Assembly (NCBI GenBank): GCA_012513545.1
Contig: JAAZCB010000615.1
Coordinates: 1-7,627 of the forward strand
Reading direction: 5' to 3'
Source: Clostridiaceae bacterium
GTDB taxonomy: Bacteria; Bacillota_A; Clostridia; Acetivibrionales; Acetivibrionaceae
DNA length: 7,627 nucleotides
Of the stretch, positions 1-6,926 are shown one piece after another. The notes under the pieces are model-generated. The model saw only the letters and a list, made by a program, of their open reading frames with translations. It had not been told where the DNA came from and did no database searches. Made by a program: the position numbers and the translations under genes. Positions within the stretch are counted from its first letter, which is position 1. Every line of letters starts with the position of its first letter.

Positions 1-357
1 AGGCCCGTGATGGGTGAATACTACTTTTAGTCCCAGAATCCTTGCCATTGGAATCAGCAAAGCCGGGCCAATAGAATGAACATGAAGGATATCAGCATTA
101 ATGGCCCGTGCTTTCAGGACTGCAAGAAAAGTATGAAGGAATGCTTCTATACTGGGTTTGCGTAAAGTAAAAATATCAACCAGTTTAACTCCCTTGTACT
201 GGCTGATTTTATTTTCATTTGAGATATAACATGAGCGTCTAAATAGTATGACCTCATAATTCAATGAGGCCAGTCTGGGAAATAATTCCTCACAGTGTGT
301 TTCAACTCCGCCCTGAATTCCAGGGATACCACGAGTACCTGTTACAGCAATTCTCAT
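1..357 (-). CDS. GT4 family glycosyltransferase, N-terminal part (3' end outside window)
   Basis: The minus-strand reading frame starts with ATG at 357 and stays open for 119 codons to the left edge, so only the N-terminal, acceptor-side Rossmann domain is visible. The start MRIAVTGTRGIPGIQGGVET (residues 1-20) is the characteristic opening of a GT4 subfamily of bacterial retaining glycosyltransferases, with the glycine-rich loop G16-G17 followed by E19. A second family hallmark, HVHSIGPALL, lies at residues 92-101, and THHGP at 115-119 matches the usual catalytic-loop region. The expected role is transfer of a sugar from a nucleotide-sugar to a lipid-linked oligosaccharide at the cytoplasmic face of the membrane; donor and acceptor cannot be told. 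It is the last visible gene of the cluster, 145 bp after its upstream neighbour, with no Shine-Dalgarno sequence before the ATG. Family assignment is firm; the missing C-terminal donor domain prevents anything finer. Confidence 0.88.
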   Translation of the reverse strand, partial: MRIAVTGTRGIPGIQGGVETHCEELFPRLASLNYEVILFRRSCYISNENKISQYKGVKLVDIFTLRKPSIEAFLHTFLAVLKARAINADILHVHSIGPALLIPMARILGLKVVFTHHGP

Positions 358-502
358 AATAAAAAGCGTTTTAGTTTTATTAGCAATTAAATACTGTCAA
401 GCTATTCCTGGTGTCTCCAATTAAACAATTAAAAGAATGATTATCTGAATCTATTTATTACGTTCTAAAGCAAGTATATAACTCCACTGCAAGTTTTGGA
501 GC
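358..502 (-). other. 145-bp intergenic gap, no gene seen
   Basis: This AT-rich spacer lies between two co-directional glycosyltransferase genes. I see no ORF of note. Just after the upstream stop codon there is a short inverted repeat (described separately). The nearest match to a Bacteroidota -7 box (TAnnTTTG) on the minus strand is TATACTTG at 478-471, with one mismatch and nothing like TTTG at the right distance upstream, so I do not call a promoter. Confidence 0.6.
482..501 (-). terminator. short stem-loop just after the stop codon, possible weak terminator or 3' end structure
   Basis: On the minus strand CTCCA (501-497) pairs perfectly with TGGAG (486-482) across a 10-nt loop, beginning one base after the TAA stop of the upstream glycosyltransferase gene. 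It is followed by TTATATA, not by a clean run of T. Position favours a 3' end structure, but the stem has only 5 bp and the missing U-run argues against an efficient intrinsic terminator. Confidence 0.2.
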
Positions 503-1714
503 TTAACGTAAGTTCTTGTTAAGCAGACTGGTGTAATAATTAATCAGATTAGCATAATACTTCTCTGATCTGAACTTTTCTATGGCAGTCCGTGATATTT
601 CAGAATAATTAAATTTTGATTCATTATTGAACAAACTAACTATCTGGTTTCTCAGGTCGGTAACATTTCCTGATTCGTAAGTAAATCCGTTTACTTCATG
701 ATCTAATAATTCAATTATTCCTCCAATTCTGGATCCAATAACAGGTGTCCCCATACATAAAGACTCTATAATACTTAATGGATTGTTCTCATAGCATTCT
801 GATGGGAAAACCATGCATCTGGCACTGCCTAATATTTCTTTCAATCCATTCCATTCTCTGAAACCCATAAACTCAATGTGCGGTCTCTGATATTTTGCCT
901 TTAATGAATTTTCTAATGGTCCGGTGCCTATTACCTTTAACTTAAACTGGGGAAGATCAACTGCAGCCTTAAGCAAAGTTTCTATGCCCTTCTCTGGTGA
1001 CAAGCGACCGATAAAACAATAATAATCTTCCTTAACAGATTTAACATCTGAAAGTTTGTTTTCGAGGATGAAGTTTGGAAGATGAATAAGCTTCTCCTTT
1101 CTGTAACCTCCTTTTATCATGTTTTTCAGAAGGAACTTACTTGGACATATAAAAATATCTGTATTCCTGCTAAGTACTTTTTTATTCCATACGTAATGCT
1201 CCAACAAAGCCACAATACTTGCCAAGGTGCTGTTTTTCATGCATTTATACTTAACAACATTGTACTTTCTGGAAAAACATAGTTCACATGGTGATCCATT
1301 ACGCATGCAGTCATACCTTGGGCATACTAATTTATGGTCATGAATAGTCCATAAAACAGGTATCCGATATCTTTTGGCAATTAATGCCAAAACTGGCGAT
1401 AATTGAGTATGAACGTTATGAAGATGGACTATATCAGGCTTAAAATCCCGAAGCAGTCTTTTGAATTTTCTCCTGACTCCATATGCTCCAAATGGTCTGA
1501 TCATTCCTGCGATCAGATCTTTATTTGTGGGCTTATCAAATTTGACACCTTCAGGAAAATAGTCAGAATATTGTGAAATCTTATTAAGTGGATGATGCAT
1601 AGAAAAAAATGCAACATCATGACCTTTTGATTTCAATAATCCTTCAAGGTCAATTGAATGAATATCAGCACCTCCGCGTTGGTAATAATATTTATTTGCT
1701 AAAAGTATTTTCAT
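503..1714 (-). CDS. GT4 family glycosyltransferase with internal cysteine cluster
   Basis: This 403-residue protein has the normal length and two-domain GT-B layout of GT4 retaining glycosyltransferases. The N-terminal domain opens with MKILLANKYYYQRGGAD (residues 1-17), whose GG loop lies near the sugar-nucleotide site; VHLHNVHTQL is at 96-105 and the TIHDHK segment at 123-128. Straight after it comes a cysteine cluster, C131, C136, C143, C146 and C158, which resembles a structural metal site. The donor domain carries FIGRLSPEKG (234-243) and a standard E-x7-E motif (E309 and E317), followed by GTPVIGSRIGG (322-332). It probably adds one sugar to the lipid-linked repeat unit in the cytoplasm. 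The ATG at 1714 is chosen because it starts the conserved N-terminal strand directly; the ATG ten bases upstream is out of frame. It follows a 248-bp gap, so it may have its own promoter. Donor sugar is unknown. Confidence 0.92.
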   Translation of the reverse strand: MKILLANKYYYQRGGADIHSIDLEGLLKSKGHDVAFFSMHHPLNKISQYSDYFPEGVKFDKPTNKDLIAGMIRPFGAYGVRRKFKRLLRDFKPDIVHLHNVHTQLSPVLALIAKRYRIPVLWTIHDHKLVCPRYDCMRNGSPCELCFSRKYNVVKYKCMKNSTLASIVALLEHYVWNKKVLSRNTDIFICPSKFLLKNMIKGGYRKEKLIHLPNFILENKLSDVKSVKEDYYCFIGRLSPEKGIETLLKAAVDLPQFKLKVIGTGPLENSLKAKYQRPHIEFMGFREWNGLKEILGSARCMVFPSECYENNPLSIIESLCMGTPVIGSRIGGIIELLDHEVNGFTYESGNVTDLRNQIVSLFNNESKFNYSEISRTAIEKFRSEKYYANLINYYTSLLNKNLR

Positions 1715-1800
1715 TTACTTTCATTAAATTATTCTTATAAAGGCACACAATGATCTTTCTGTACGACAATTTTGCTAAGATTTATAGCATTGAATAAGAT

Positions 1801-1862
1801 GAAACCCACATGTATTGCATACACAAACACGTATATATATAATTTTCACATATATGGGTTCC
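1801..1862 (-). repeat. imperfect inverted repeat able to form a hairpin in the leader of the next gene
   Basis: Read on the minus strand, the arm at 1862-1852 (GGAACCCATAT) pairs with the arm at 1811-1801 (ATGTGGGTTTC) over 11 consecutive positions, two of them G-U. One mismatch follows, then three more pairs. The loop of about 32 nt is very AT-rich and contains a smaller dyad with arms TGTAT and ATACA around TGC (1811-1823). No T-run follows, so it is not a classical terminator. It lies 86 bp before the start codon at 1714. It could be an mRNA leader structure or a DNA-level dyad; chance formation in AT-rich sequence is possible. Confidence 0.35.
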
Positions 1863-1878
1863 ATCATACTATTAAAAT

Positions 1879-1886
1879 CAAAATTA
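1879..1886 (-). promoter_or_regulatory. possible -7 box (TAATTTTG) for the downstream glycosyltransferase gene
   Basis: The minus strand reads TAATTTTG, an exact match to the TAnnTTTG -7 element known from Bacteroides and Flavobacterium promoters. The position expected for the -33 TTTG, 19 nt upstream, reads TGTT, which matches only two of four bases. Such short AT-rich matches arise often by chance, so the call rests mostly on its location in the longest gap of the cluster. Confidence 0.22.
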
Positions 1887-1962
1887 TATTATGATAAAAA
1901 ACCTTAACATGGATTCATATTTACTTGATAATATTCTACTTCTGAACCAATTAGCGATTACT

Positions 1963-2952
1963 TTATCTGTCCCTTAGGCCAGCTTCTGAGGGAATGAGTG
2001 AAATATAAATGTTAAGCATTATTTTATATATAGCCGGATTTAATCTGAATAAGTAATATGCATAACGATGCTTTGCACTTATGCACCCTGGTTTTGAAAT
2101 AAGAAAAGAGTATTTTTTCAGGTTATCTTTTATGATAATATACTCTTTCCGAAAACTTTTTACTGAACTAAGCAATATTAAATTCAGTGTAGATAAATTC
2201 TGAACAAAAAAGTTTACCTGAGCCTCTTCCAACAATCGCGGATTACTTTCTTTGGACATTTGATACATAATTTTCTCATCCACCACTAATCCTTCCATGT
2301 CTTTTTCATTGAATCCCTCAACGCTCACAGAATTATCCCTCAGCATATAATTATATTTTGGTGTATTCTGAAAAACGCTTTTGCTTGCCGCGGAAAAAGC
2401 TAGTACAACGAATAGAAAATCCTCTTTGAATCTTCCTTCAAACCTGATGTCTTTTATAATTTCCGATTTGAAAATTTTATTATTTGCACTCATATCAAGT
2501 TTCCCGGACAAAACTGCTGACAGTCCCTGGTCTTTATCAAAAACGCTAATCGTGTTATCAGTTGATGGAGCTTTGGTTTTCTTATGATAGATCTTTTTGA
2601 TACCACAGACAGAAATATCAGCATCATTATTTAATGCGTTGCGAATCAATAGATCATACATATCCTTTTCCAGAATATCATCACTGTCAACAAAGCCTGT
2701 AAATCTCCCGGTTGAAACCTCCAGACCTGCATTTCTTGCGGCAGACACCCCCCTGTTCTTTTGATGAATTACTCTAATTCGTCCATCCCGGCCTGCGTAT
2801 TGATCGCATTTCTCACCACTTCCGTCGGTTGAACCATCATCAACCAGTATCAGTTCAAAATCACGATATGATTGATTAAGAATTGACTCCAAACAAGCAT
2901 CAAGATAGCTGTATTTATTATAGACAGGTACTATTATGGTAAGGAATGTCAT
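1963..2952 (-). CDS. GT2 family (GT-A fold) glycosyltransferase
   Basis: This 329-residue protein is an inverting GT2 enzyme with a single N-terminal GT-A domain. Visible motifs in order are TIIVPVYNK (5-13), the nucleotide-binding LVDDGSTDGS (36-45, acidic pair D38-D39), GVSAARNAG (68-76), and the metal-binding FVDSDD (87-92, with D89 and D91 forming the DxD). The probable catalytic-base region KEDFLF lies at 176-181. This layout is typical of the WcaA/WcaE/CpsI-like enzymes of O-antigen and capsule loci. The C-terminal hundred or so residues are basic with hydrophobic stretches, which may help membrane attachment. It is the only GT2 enzyme among GT4 enzymes here, so it probably forms a linkage of the other anomeric type in the repeat unit. 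The gene starts 56 bp after its upstream neighbour, and the short gap holds a promoter-like sequence very close to the ATG. The donor sugar is not predictable. Confidence 0.95.
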   Translation of the reverse strand: MTFLTIIVPVYNKYSYLDACLESILNQSYRDFELILVDDGSTDGSGEKCDQYAGRDGRIRVIHQKNRGVSAARNAGLEVSTGRFTGFVDSDDILEKDMYDLLIRNALNNDADISVCGIKKIYHKKTKAPSTDNTISVFDKDQGLSAVLSGKLDMSANNKIFKSEIIKDIRFEGRFKEDFLFVVLAFSAASKSVFQNTPKYNYMLRDNSVSVEGFNEKDMEGLVVDEKIMYQMSKESNPRLLEEAQVNFFVQNLSTLNLILLSSVKSFRKEYIIIKDNLKKYSFLISKPGCISAKHRYAYYLFRLNPAIYKIMLNIYISLIPSEAGLRDR

Positions 2953-2957
2953 GTATA

Positions 2958-2988
2958 CAAAAATAATCTATTAAACATCCGTGCGAAA
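2958..2988 (-). promoter_or_regulatory. Bacteroidota-type promoter candidate directly before the GT2 gene
   Basis: The minus strand carries TTTC (2988-2985), a 19-nt spacer, then TATTTTTG (2965-2958). This matches the Bacteroides consensus TTTG-N19-21-TAnnTTTG with one mismatch in the -33 element and a perfect -7 element. Transcription would then begin at or within a few bases of the ATG at 2952, implying a leaderless or nearly leaderless message. The gap is AT-rich and short, so a chance match remains quite possible. Confidence 0.35.
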
Positions 2989-3008
2989 CCAGAAGGAGGC
3001 ATGTTTTA

Positions 3009-4331
3009 TTAATCTTTATTAACTGCTTTGATCAACAACCTTTGAAACTCTGCTCTTACCTTTAAAGCACTGAAGTTCTCTTTTGCGACTTCAACAGCTT
3101 TACTGCCAATTTTCTTCCGATAGTCCTCATTACTTAACATGAATTTGACAGCTTTTATTATTTCTGTCTGATCCTGTTTGTGCACGCAATATGCGCATTC
3201 GTGAGTATTAAAGAACTTAGACACAGCTGCTTCCGCCGGGGAATAGGCAAAAATTGGGGTTCCTGAAATCATGTATTCAGAAGCTTTTGTAGGCATCGAG
3301 AGTTTCAGGTAATCAGCACCATGTGAACTAAAATCGTTTGCAAGCAGCAGAAGGTCAGCATCTGAGAAAATTTTTGGCAGCTGATCCAGGGAAACAAAAG
3401 GATTAATGACAATGCACCTGAATTTCTTTAGCTGATTCAATACACTTTCGTTCCTGGTAGGTGTCTGAATATGCAACCGGATATCGAATTCACTTCTGTC
3501 TATTTTATCAATTGCAGCAGCCACTTCATAAATCGATTCCTTTATGCCCATTCCGATCCTTCCGGAATAGAGTATTACAACTTTGTCATTTTTTATAGTA
3601 TAGTCCTTTTTTGAATAAGGCAACCATTTTTCAGTCTCTATCGGGTTATGAAAAGCTATGAACCGCTTATTGTACCTTTTTGAATATTCATCTGACATTG
3701 AATCACTTATACTGAGATGAAGGTCAACTAAATTCATAAGATTCTTTAGCTCCCTGTCTATTTTTTTCTGCCAGTATTTTTTAAATATGCTTCCGTTGCA
3801 GATCGTGGTAGGCCAGTCGTCCATTATATGGATTACTGATGGTTTTTTGAGCAGATTGATCAGATCGACAGAGAATTGAATATCTTCACGAGTTGAAACC
3901 TGCAAGTATAAAATGTCAGGTTTATAATCATTTAACCAGGTCTTTAAACGTTGAGACAAATATATTTTTGATAAGCAATGGTATAAACCGATCCATCTTA
4001 AAAAAGGATAAAATATTCTGTTTACTATCTTGTATCTTATTCCTCTATCAATCAGAAAGAATGAAGGTTTTTTATCTGGATTAAAAGTTTTCAGTCCGGA
4101 AGGAAATTTTCGCTGGAGAAGGTTGAACGGAAAGATCCATTTATATTCCTCCTGCCCCAGCTGATATACTGTATCGCATACATCAGTTGTCACATTGTAT
4201 AATCCATGACCAAGATAAGCCACAGCAATTTTATTCTTATCCCAGCCTTTAAAAAGGTTAGTAAGGGTAATTCCCCCTCCTGAAAAATTATTGAAAGGCT
4301 GACCAAAAATGAATACTTTAGGATAATTCAT
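3009..4331 (-). CDS. GT4-like glycosyltransferase with atypical donor-site motif
   Basis: This 440-residue protein shows the two-domain GT-B layout. Near the N-terminus is a glycine loop (FSGGGITLTNLF, residues 16-27), then KPDILYLQVS (137-146) and HIMDDWPTT (168-176), which occupies the usual catalytic-loop place. The donor domain starts around 250 with VVILYSGRIGMG (251-262), typical of GT4. The sugar-nucleotide motif reads LSMPTKASEYMISGTPI (344-360): it keeps the second glutamate (E352) and the SGTP turn, but the position of the first glutamate of E-x7-E is L344. The PTK-xx-EYM-x-SGTP form recurs in GT4-like enzymes of polysaccharide loci, so this need not mean loss of activity. The N-terminal domain has an extra segment around 75-130 with several aromatic and basic residues that may dock to the membrane. 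The gene follows the polymerase gene by 36 bp and is probably co-transcribed with it. Specificity is unknown. Confidence 0.88.
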   Translation of the reverse strand: MNYPKVFIFGQPFNNFSGGGITLTNLFKGWDKNKIAVAYLGHGLYNVTTDVCDTVYQLGQEEYKWIFPFNLLQRKFPSGLKTFNPDKKPSFFLIDRGIRYKIVNRIFYPFLRWIGLYHCLSKIYLSQRLKTWLNDYKPDILYLQVSTREDIQFSVDLINLLKKPSVIHIMDDWPTTICNGSIFKKYWQKKIDRELKNLMNLVDLHLSISDSMSDEYSKRYNKRFIAFHNPIETEKWLPYSKKDYTIKNDKVVILYSGRIGMGIKESIYEVAAAIDKIDRSEFDIRLHIQTPTRNESVLNQLKKFRCIVINPFVSLDQLPKIFSDADLLLLANDFSSHGADYLKLSMPTKASEYMISGTPIFAYSPAEAAVSKFFNTHECAYCVHKQDQTEIIKAVKFMLSNEDYRKKIGSKAVEVAKENFSALKVRAEFQRLLIKAVNKD

Positions 4332-4367
4332 AATATACTATAATAGTAATATTGTATTTTAATTATT

Positions 4368-5660
4368 CTAGAATTGTTCTATAATGTCTAAACCAGAGAG
4401 GTCTTCAGAAAGTAACATTTTGTTGTTTCCGATCATTTCTGTCATCTCATCTTCCGGTATCATTCTAAATTCAGCTGAGTAGCAAATTCCTATTGAGATC
4501 CAGGTAAGAATATAACTCATGGAAAACATTGATGGAGTCCCCGGGTATGAATAAAGCAGAAACAGAATAATCCAAATTGCCGCGGCCTTCGACATAAGAT
4601 TTTTTGAATAGAATAATCCCTTAAAAAGAGCAGGTACCATAATTAACAACATTAAACCAAGACTTATAATTCCGCCATTTAGGATTATCTGCAAAAATCC
4701 TGTTTCGATTACTGTCCTGTAAATAGATATCCGATCTCCTTCTACAACTCCAGGACAGAAATATTCCCCTTCCAAGCCTTTGCCGATTATCCAGTCTTTG
4801 GTTTTCAGGTCCATAAAAAAATATTCCTCAACTTCTGACCTTGTTTGATGCCCAATTCTTCCAGTTATCTGGCTGAAGGTACTTGTACGGTTAGCATCAT
4901 ATATCTTTAATGCCACAACACTGACTATAACAATCAAAAATGCAGACAAAATTGTATTGATGATTTTTACTCTGTTAACATACTGATATACAAGATATGC
5001 AAAAAACAGAGAACTGAAAGTAATGAACATCAAGCCTCTTCTGGCCCTGAGTACTGCCAATAAGAAAGTAAACACCACAATAAACAGTGCAAATAGCTTC
5101 CTTTTATTTGAATGATAAGTGTAAGTCAATAATATAAATCCTGCCGGAAAACTGAGATACTGGCTGAAATGCTCAAGCATTTCACGGCTTTTAGCCTCGT
5201 TGTGGGAAATCAGTAGATCTTTTAAAAAAATAAGTGAGATAATTATATAAAGAATACCCATTATGATTATCACATCAAATATTTTTTTAAGGAAAATCTT
5301 ATCTCTCGGAAACAATAATGCTAACGGTACTAAGTAAACAAATAACCCGGATTTTGGTCGGAAGAGAAGTTGTTTAATTGAAGTATAGCTAAATTCAACT
5401 CCTCTGGCTACAACTATTAATGACCATATCAAAAAAATAGTATAAAGGAAACCCAGATACTTATTATCAATTTTAGGTCTTATAATGAAGATTGCTGCCG
5501 GAACAAACATCAGCAACCCTATTATCTGGAAAACATTGATCAGAATAAAATTCACCTTATCTGACTGAGCCACAACATAACTTGCAACATATAATAGAAT
5601 TCCCAGCCAGAAAAAATTATATATTGTATTGAGCGATTTATTTGGATATCTTTCTGACAT
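4368..5660 (-). CDS. O-antigen polymerase/ligase-type membrane protein (Wzy-like)
   Basis: This 430-residue protein is highly hydrophobic, with about eleven to twelve membrane segments by eye (near 13-31, 37-60, 68-85, 104-117, 127-146, 167-181, 188-204, 209-229, 233-252, 322-347, 358-372 and 376-395). A long loop at about 253-318, probably periplasmic, separates the last three segments, the layout seen in Wzy polymerases and WaaL ligases. Arginines in LRARRG (204-209) sit where the SR-G motif of this superfamily falls, and IETGFLQIILNGG (318-330) matches the conserved stretch that follows the large loop. As the only such protein among glycosyltransferase genes it is best read as the polymerase that joins undecaprenyl-linked repeat units in the periplasm. 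A ligase role cannot be excluded because sequence alone separates the two poorly. It ends in an acidic tail of about 35 residues. The gene begins 18 bp after its upstream neighbour. No signal peptide is needed or seen. Confidence 0.88.
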   Translation of the reverse strand: MSERYPNKSLNTIYNFFWLGILLYVASYVVAQSDKVNFILINVFQIIGLLMFVPAAIFIIRPKIDNKYLGFLYTIFLIWSLIVVARGVEFSYTSIKQLLFRPKSGLFVYLVPLALLFPRDKIFLKKIFDVIIIMGILYIIISLIFLKDLLISHNEAKSREMLEHFSQYLSFPAGFILLTYTYHSNKRKLFALFIVVFTFLLAVLRARRGLMFITFSSLFFAYLVYQYVNRVKIINTILSAFLIVIVSVVALKIYDANRTSTFSQITGRIGHQTRSEVEEYFFMDLKTKDWIIGKGLEGEYFCPGVVEGDRISIYRTVIETGFLQIILNGGIISLGLMLLIMVPALFKGLFYSKNLMSKAAAIWIILFLLYSYPGTPSMFSMSYILTWISIGICYSAEFRMIPEDEMTEMIGNNKMLLSEDLSGLDIIEQF

Positions 5661-5678
5661 TGCGATTTGTAAGATTCA

Positions 5679-6905
5679 TTACTTGGAAATATTATTCAGC
5701 AGATCCATGTGTTTTTTTAAAATAACATCCTTGTGAAAATCGGGCAACAGCCTGCCTCTCAGCTTATTGGCAAGACAGAATTCAATACCTTTGGCAAGAT
5801 CCTCAGGGTCATTTCCAGAAGCCAGATATCCATTATTCATATGGTCGATCATCTCTGGTATACCCCCTACATCAAATCCAGTGACAGGAGTTCCACAGGA
5901 CAAACATTCCAGTATAGTTGTTGGAAGATTATCTGCCTTTGAAGGTACAACAAATACATCTGCTGCATTGTATGCCAGGGCCATTGAATATTCATCTTTG
6001 AGATATCCTAGAAAAATCGTTTTAAGGCGTATTGAATTTGCCAGTTTTTGGTTATAACCACCTCCAAAAATTAACACTGAAAGGTTCCTGTGATATTTTC
6101 CTTTACTAAGTATGTCCAGTGCTTTCTCAAGTTCCTTCCATCCTTTATATGGATTTGATAATGATAATGCCCCAAATGCAATAACATACTCCTCTGAATT
6201 GATGTTCAGGAACTGTCGTGCAGCTTCCTTATTTAACGGCTTAAAAACACTTTCATCAACAATGTTGGGGATATGAAAAACAGGCTTATGCCTTGTTAAT
6301 GAAGATTTTTTGGCACAATCATGAAGCCATTTGCTGGGTGATACAAAATAAAGATTCTCAAACTCAGTATATAATTTTAGTTTCTTCCGGTAACCTCTGG
6401 CAGCCAAATCAAAAAGGTTTCGTCCGTTAAACATCGGACATTTAAAGCATTCGGAAGTATATTTATCACAAGAAAAACTATGATGACAACCGCCTGTAAT
6501 AGTCCACATATCGTGCATGACAATTACAACAGGTTTTCCTGTTTTTGCCAGATTACGATATCCCTGTAAGTTCATAAAACCACCCAGCACCCAGTTTAAA
6601 TAAATTATATCCGCCTTATATACTGATTCAAATTTAGAAATATCAGTACCAAGGACAGGAAAAGAAAATTTTCCTAAATCCTTTATAGTATTTCTTAAAA
6701 TACAGCTTTCAATCTTATAATCTATTCTAGCTTTGATCCATGCTTTTTTACCGGAATTCATCATGCAAGCATCATCATCCAAATCACCGACTAATGAAAG
6801 AACCTGCGAATCCACACCTTCTTCGAGAAAAGATTTATGAAGCCTGCGTGCAGCTTTTCCCCCTGAAAACGAATGTATTTGCACATGAATGACTCTACAG
6901 TGCAT
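5679..6905 (-). CDS. GT4 family glycosyltransferase with four-cysteine cluster (WcaC-like)
   Basis: This 408-residue protein is a full-length GT4 enzyme. Its N-terminus has the SFSGGKAARRLH glycine loop (residues 12-23), a variant of the SGGAARAA signature of the colanic-acid WcaC-like group. The segment MHDMWTITGGCHHSFSC (130-146), followed by C153 and C156, is a strongly conserved feature of that group and looks like a structural metal-binding knot. The donor domain has VIAFGALSLSNPYKGW (241-256), where other GT4 enzymes have the GR-x-x-x-KG loop, and ADNLPTTILECLSCGTPV (324-341), in which D325 takes the place of the first acid of E-x7-E and E333 is the second. GGIPEM (347-352) completes the site. 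It probably extends the lipid-linked repeat unit in the cytoplasm. The gene immediately upstream encodes a close paralogue, separated by 21 bp, indicating tandem duplication. Donor and acceptor are unknown. Confidence 0.93.
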   Translation of the reverse strand: MHCRVIHVQIHSFSGGKAARRLHKSFLEEGVDSQVLSLVGDLDDDACMMNSGKKAWIKARIDYKIESCILRNTIKDLGKFSFPVLGTDISKFESVYKADIIYLNWVLGGFMNLQGYRNLAKTGKPVVIVMHDMWTITGGCHHSFSCDKYTSECFKCPMFNGRNLFDLAARGYRKKLKLYTEFENLYFVSPSKWLHDCAKKSSLTRHKPVFHIPNIVDESVFKPLNKEAARQFLNINSEEYVIAFGALSLSNPYKGWKELEKALDILSKGKYHRNLSVLIFGGGYNQKLANSIRLKTIFLGYLKDEYSMALAYNAADVFVVPSKADNLPTTILECLSCGTPVTGFDVGGIPEMIDHMNNGYLASGNDPEDLAKGIEFCLANKLRGRLLPDFHKDVILKKHMDLLNNISK

Positions 6906-6926
6906 ATTATGAATATAAATTATTTA

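Larger units (their letters stand above)
1715..1962 (-). other. 248-bp AT-rich intergenic region, longest gap in the window
   Basis: This is the longest non-coding stretch here and the only one between co-directional genes that could easily hold a complete promoter and leader. On the minus strand it contains a match to a Bacteroidota -7 box, TAATTTTG (1886-1879), an imperfect long hairpin (1801-1862) and a 30-codon mini-ORF (1775-1867) that overlaps the hairpin. A run of six T on the minus strand (1901-1896) follows the upstream gene, but no good stem precedes it, so I do not call an intrinsic terminator. No mobile-element ends or tRNA-like sequence are visible. Confidence 0.5.

Noticed and set aside
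1082..1282. Plus-strand ORF of 66 codons, and similar ones at 2381-2587 and 3893-4084
   Set aside because: Each is antisense to a well-supported glycosyltransferase gene, with no recognisable domain and no start signal.
1831..1856. TA-rich alternating stretches, considered as a microsatellite or phase-variation tract
   Set aside because: The runs are only a few units long and interrupted, and do not lie in a position where slippage would switch a reading frame.
2991..3012. Plus-strand AGAAGGAGG followed by an ATG at 3001
   Set aside because: It looks like a strong Shine-Dalgarno site, but the ATG follows by only one base and the frame stops after three codons; all real genes here are on the other strand and do not use such sites.
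4336..4348. Perfect dyad TACTAT-A-ATAGTA in the 36-bp gap before the gene at 3009-4331
   Set aside because: It is short, entirely AT-rich apart from one pair, and has a one-base centre; it is expected by chance in such a spacer.
5767..6057. Plus-strand ORF of 96 codons, and the overlapping one at 5733-5942
   Set aside because: Both lie wholly inside the conserved donor domain of the minus-strand glycosyltransferase and encode nothing recognisable.
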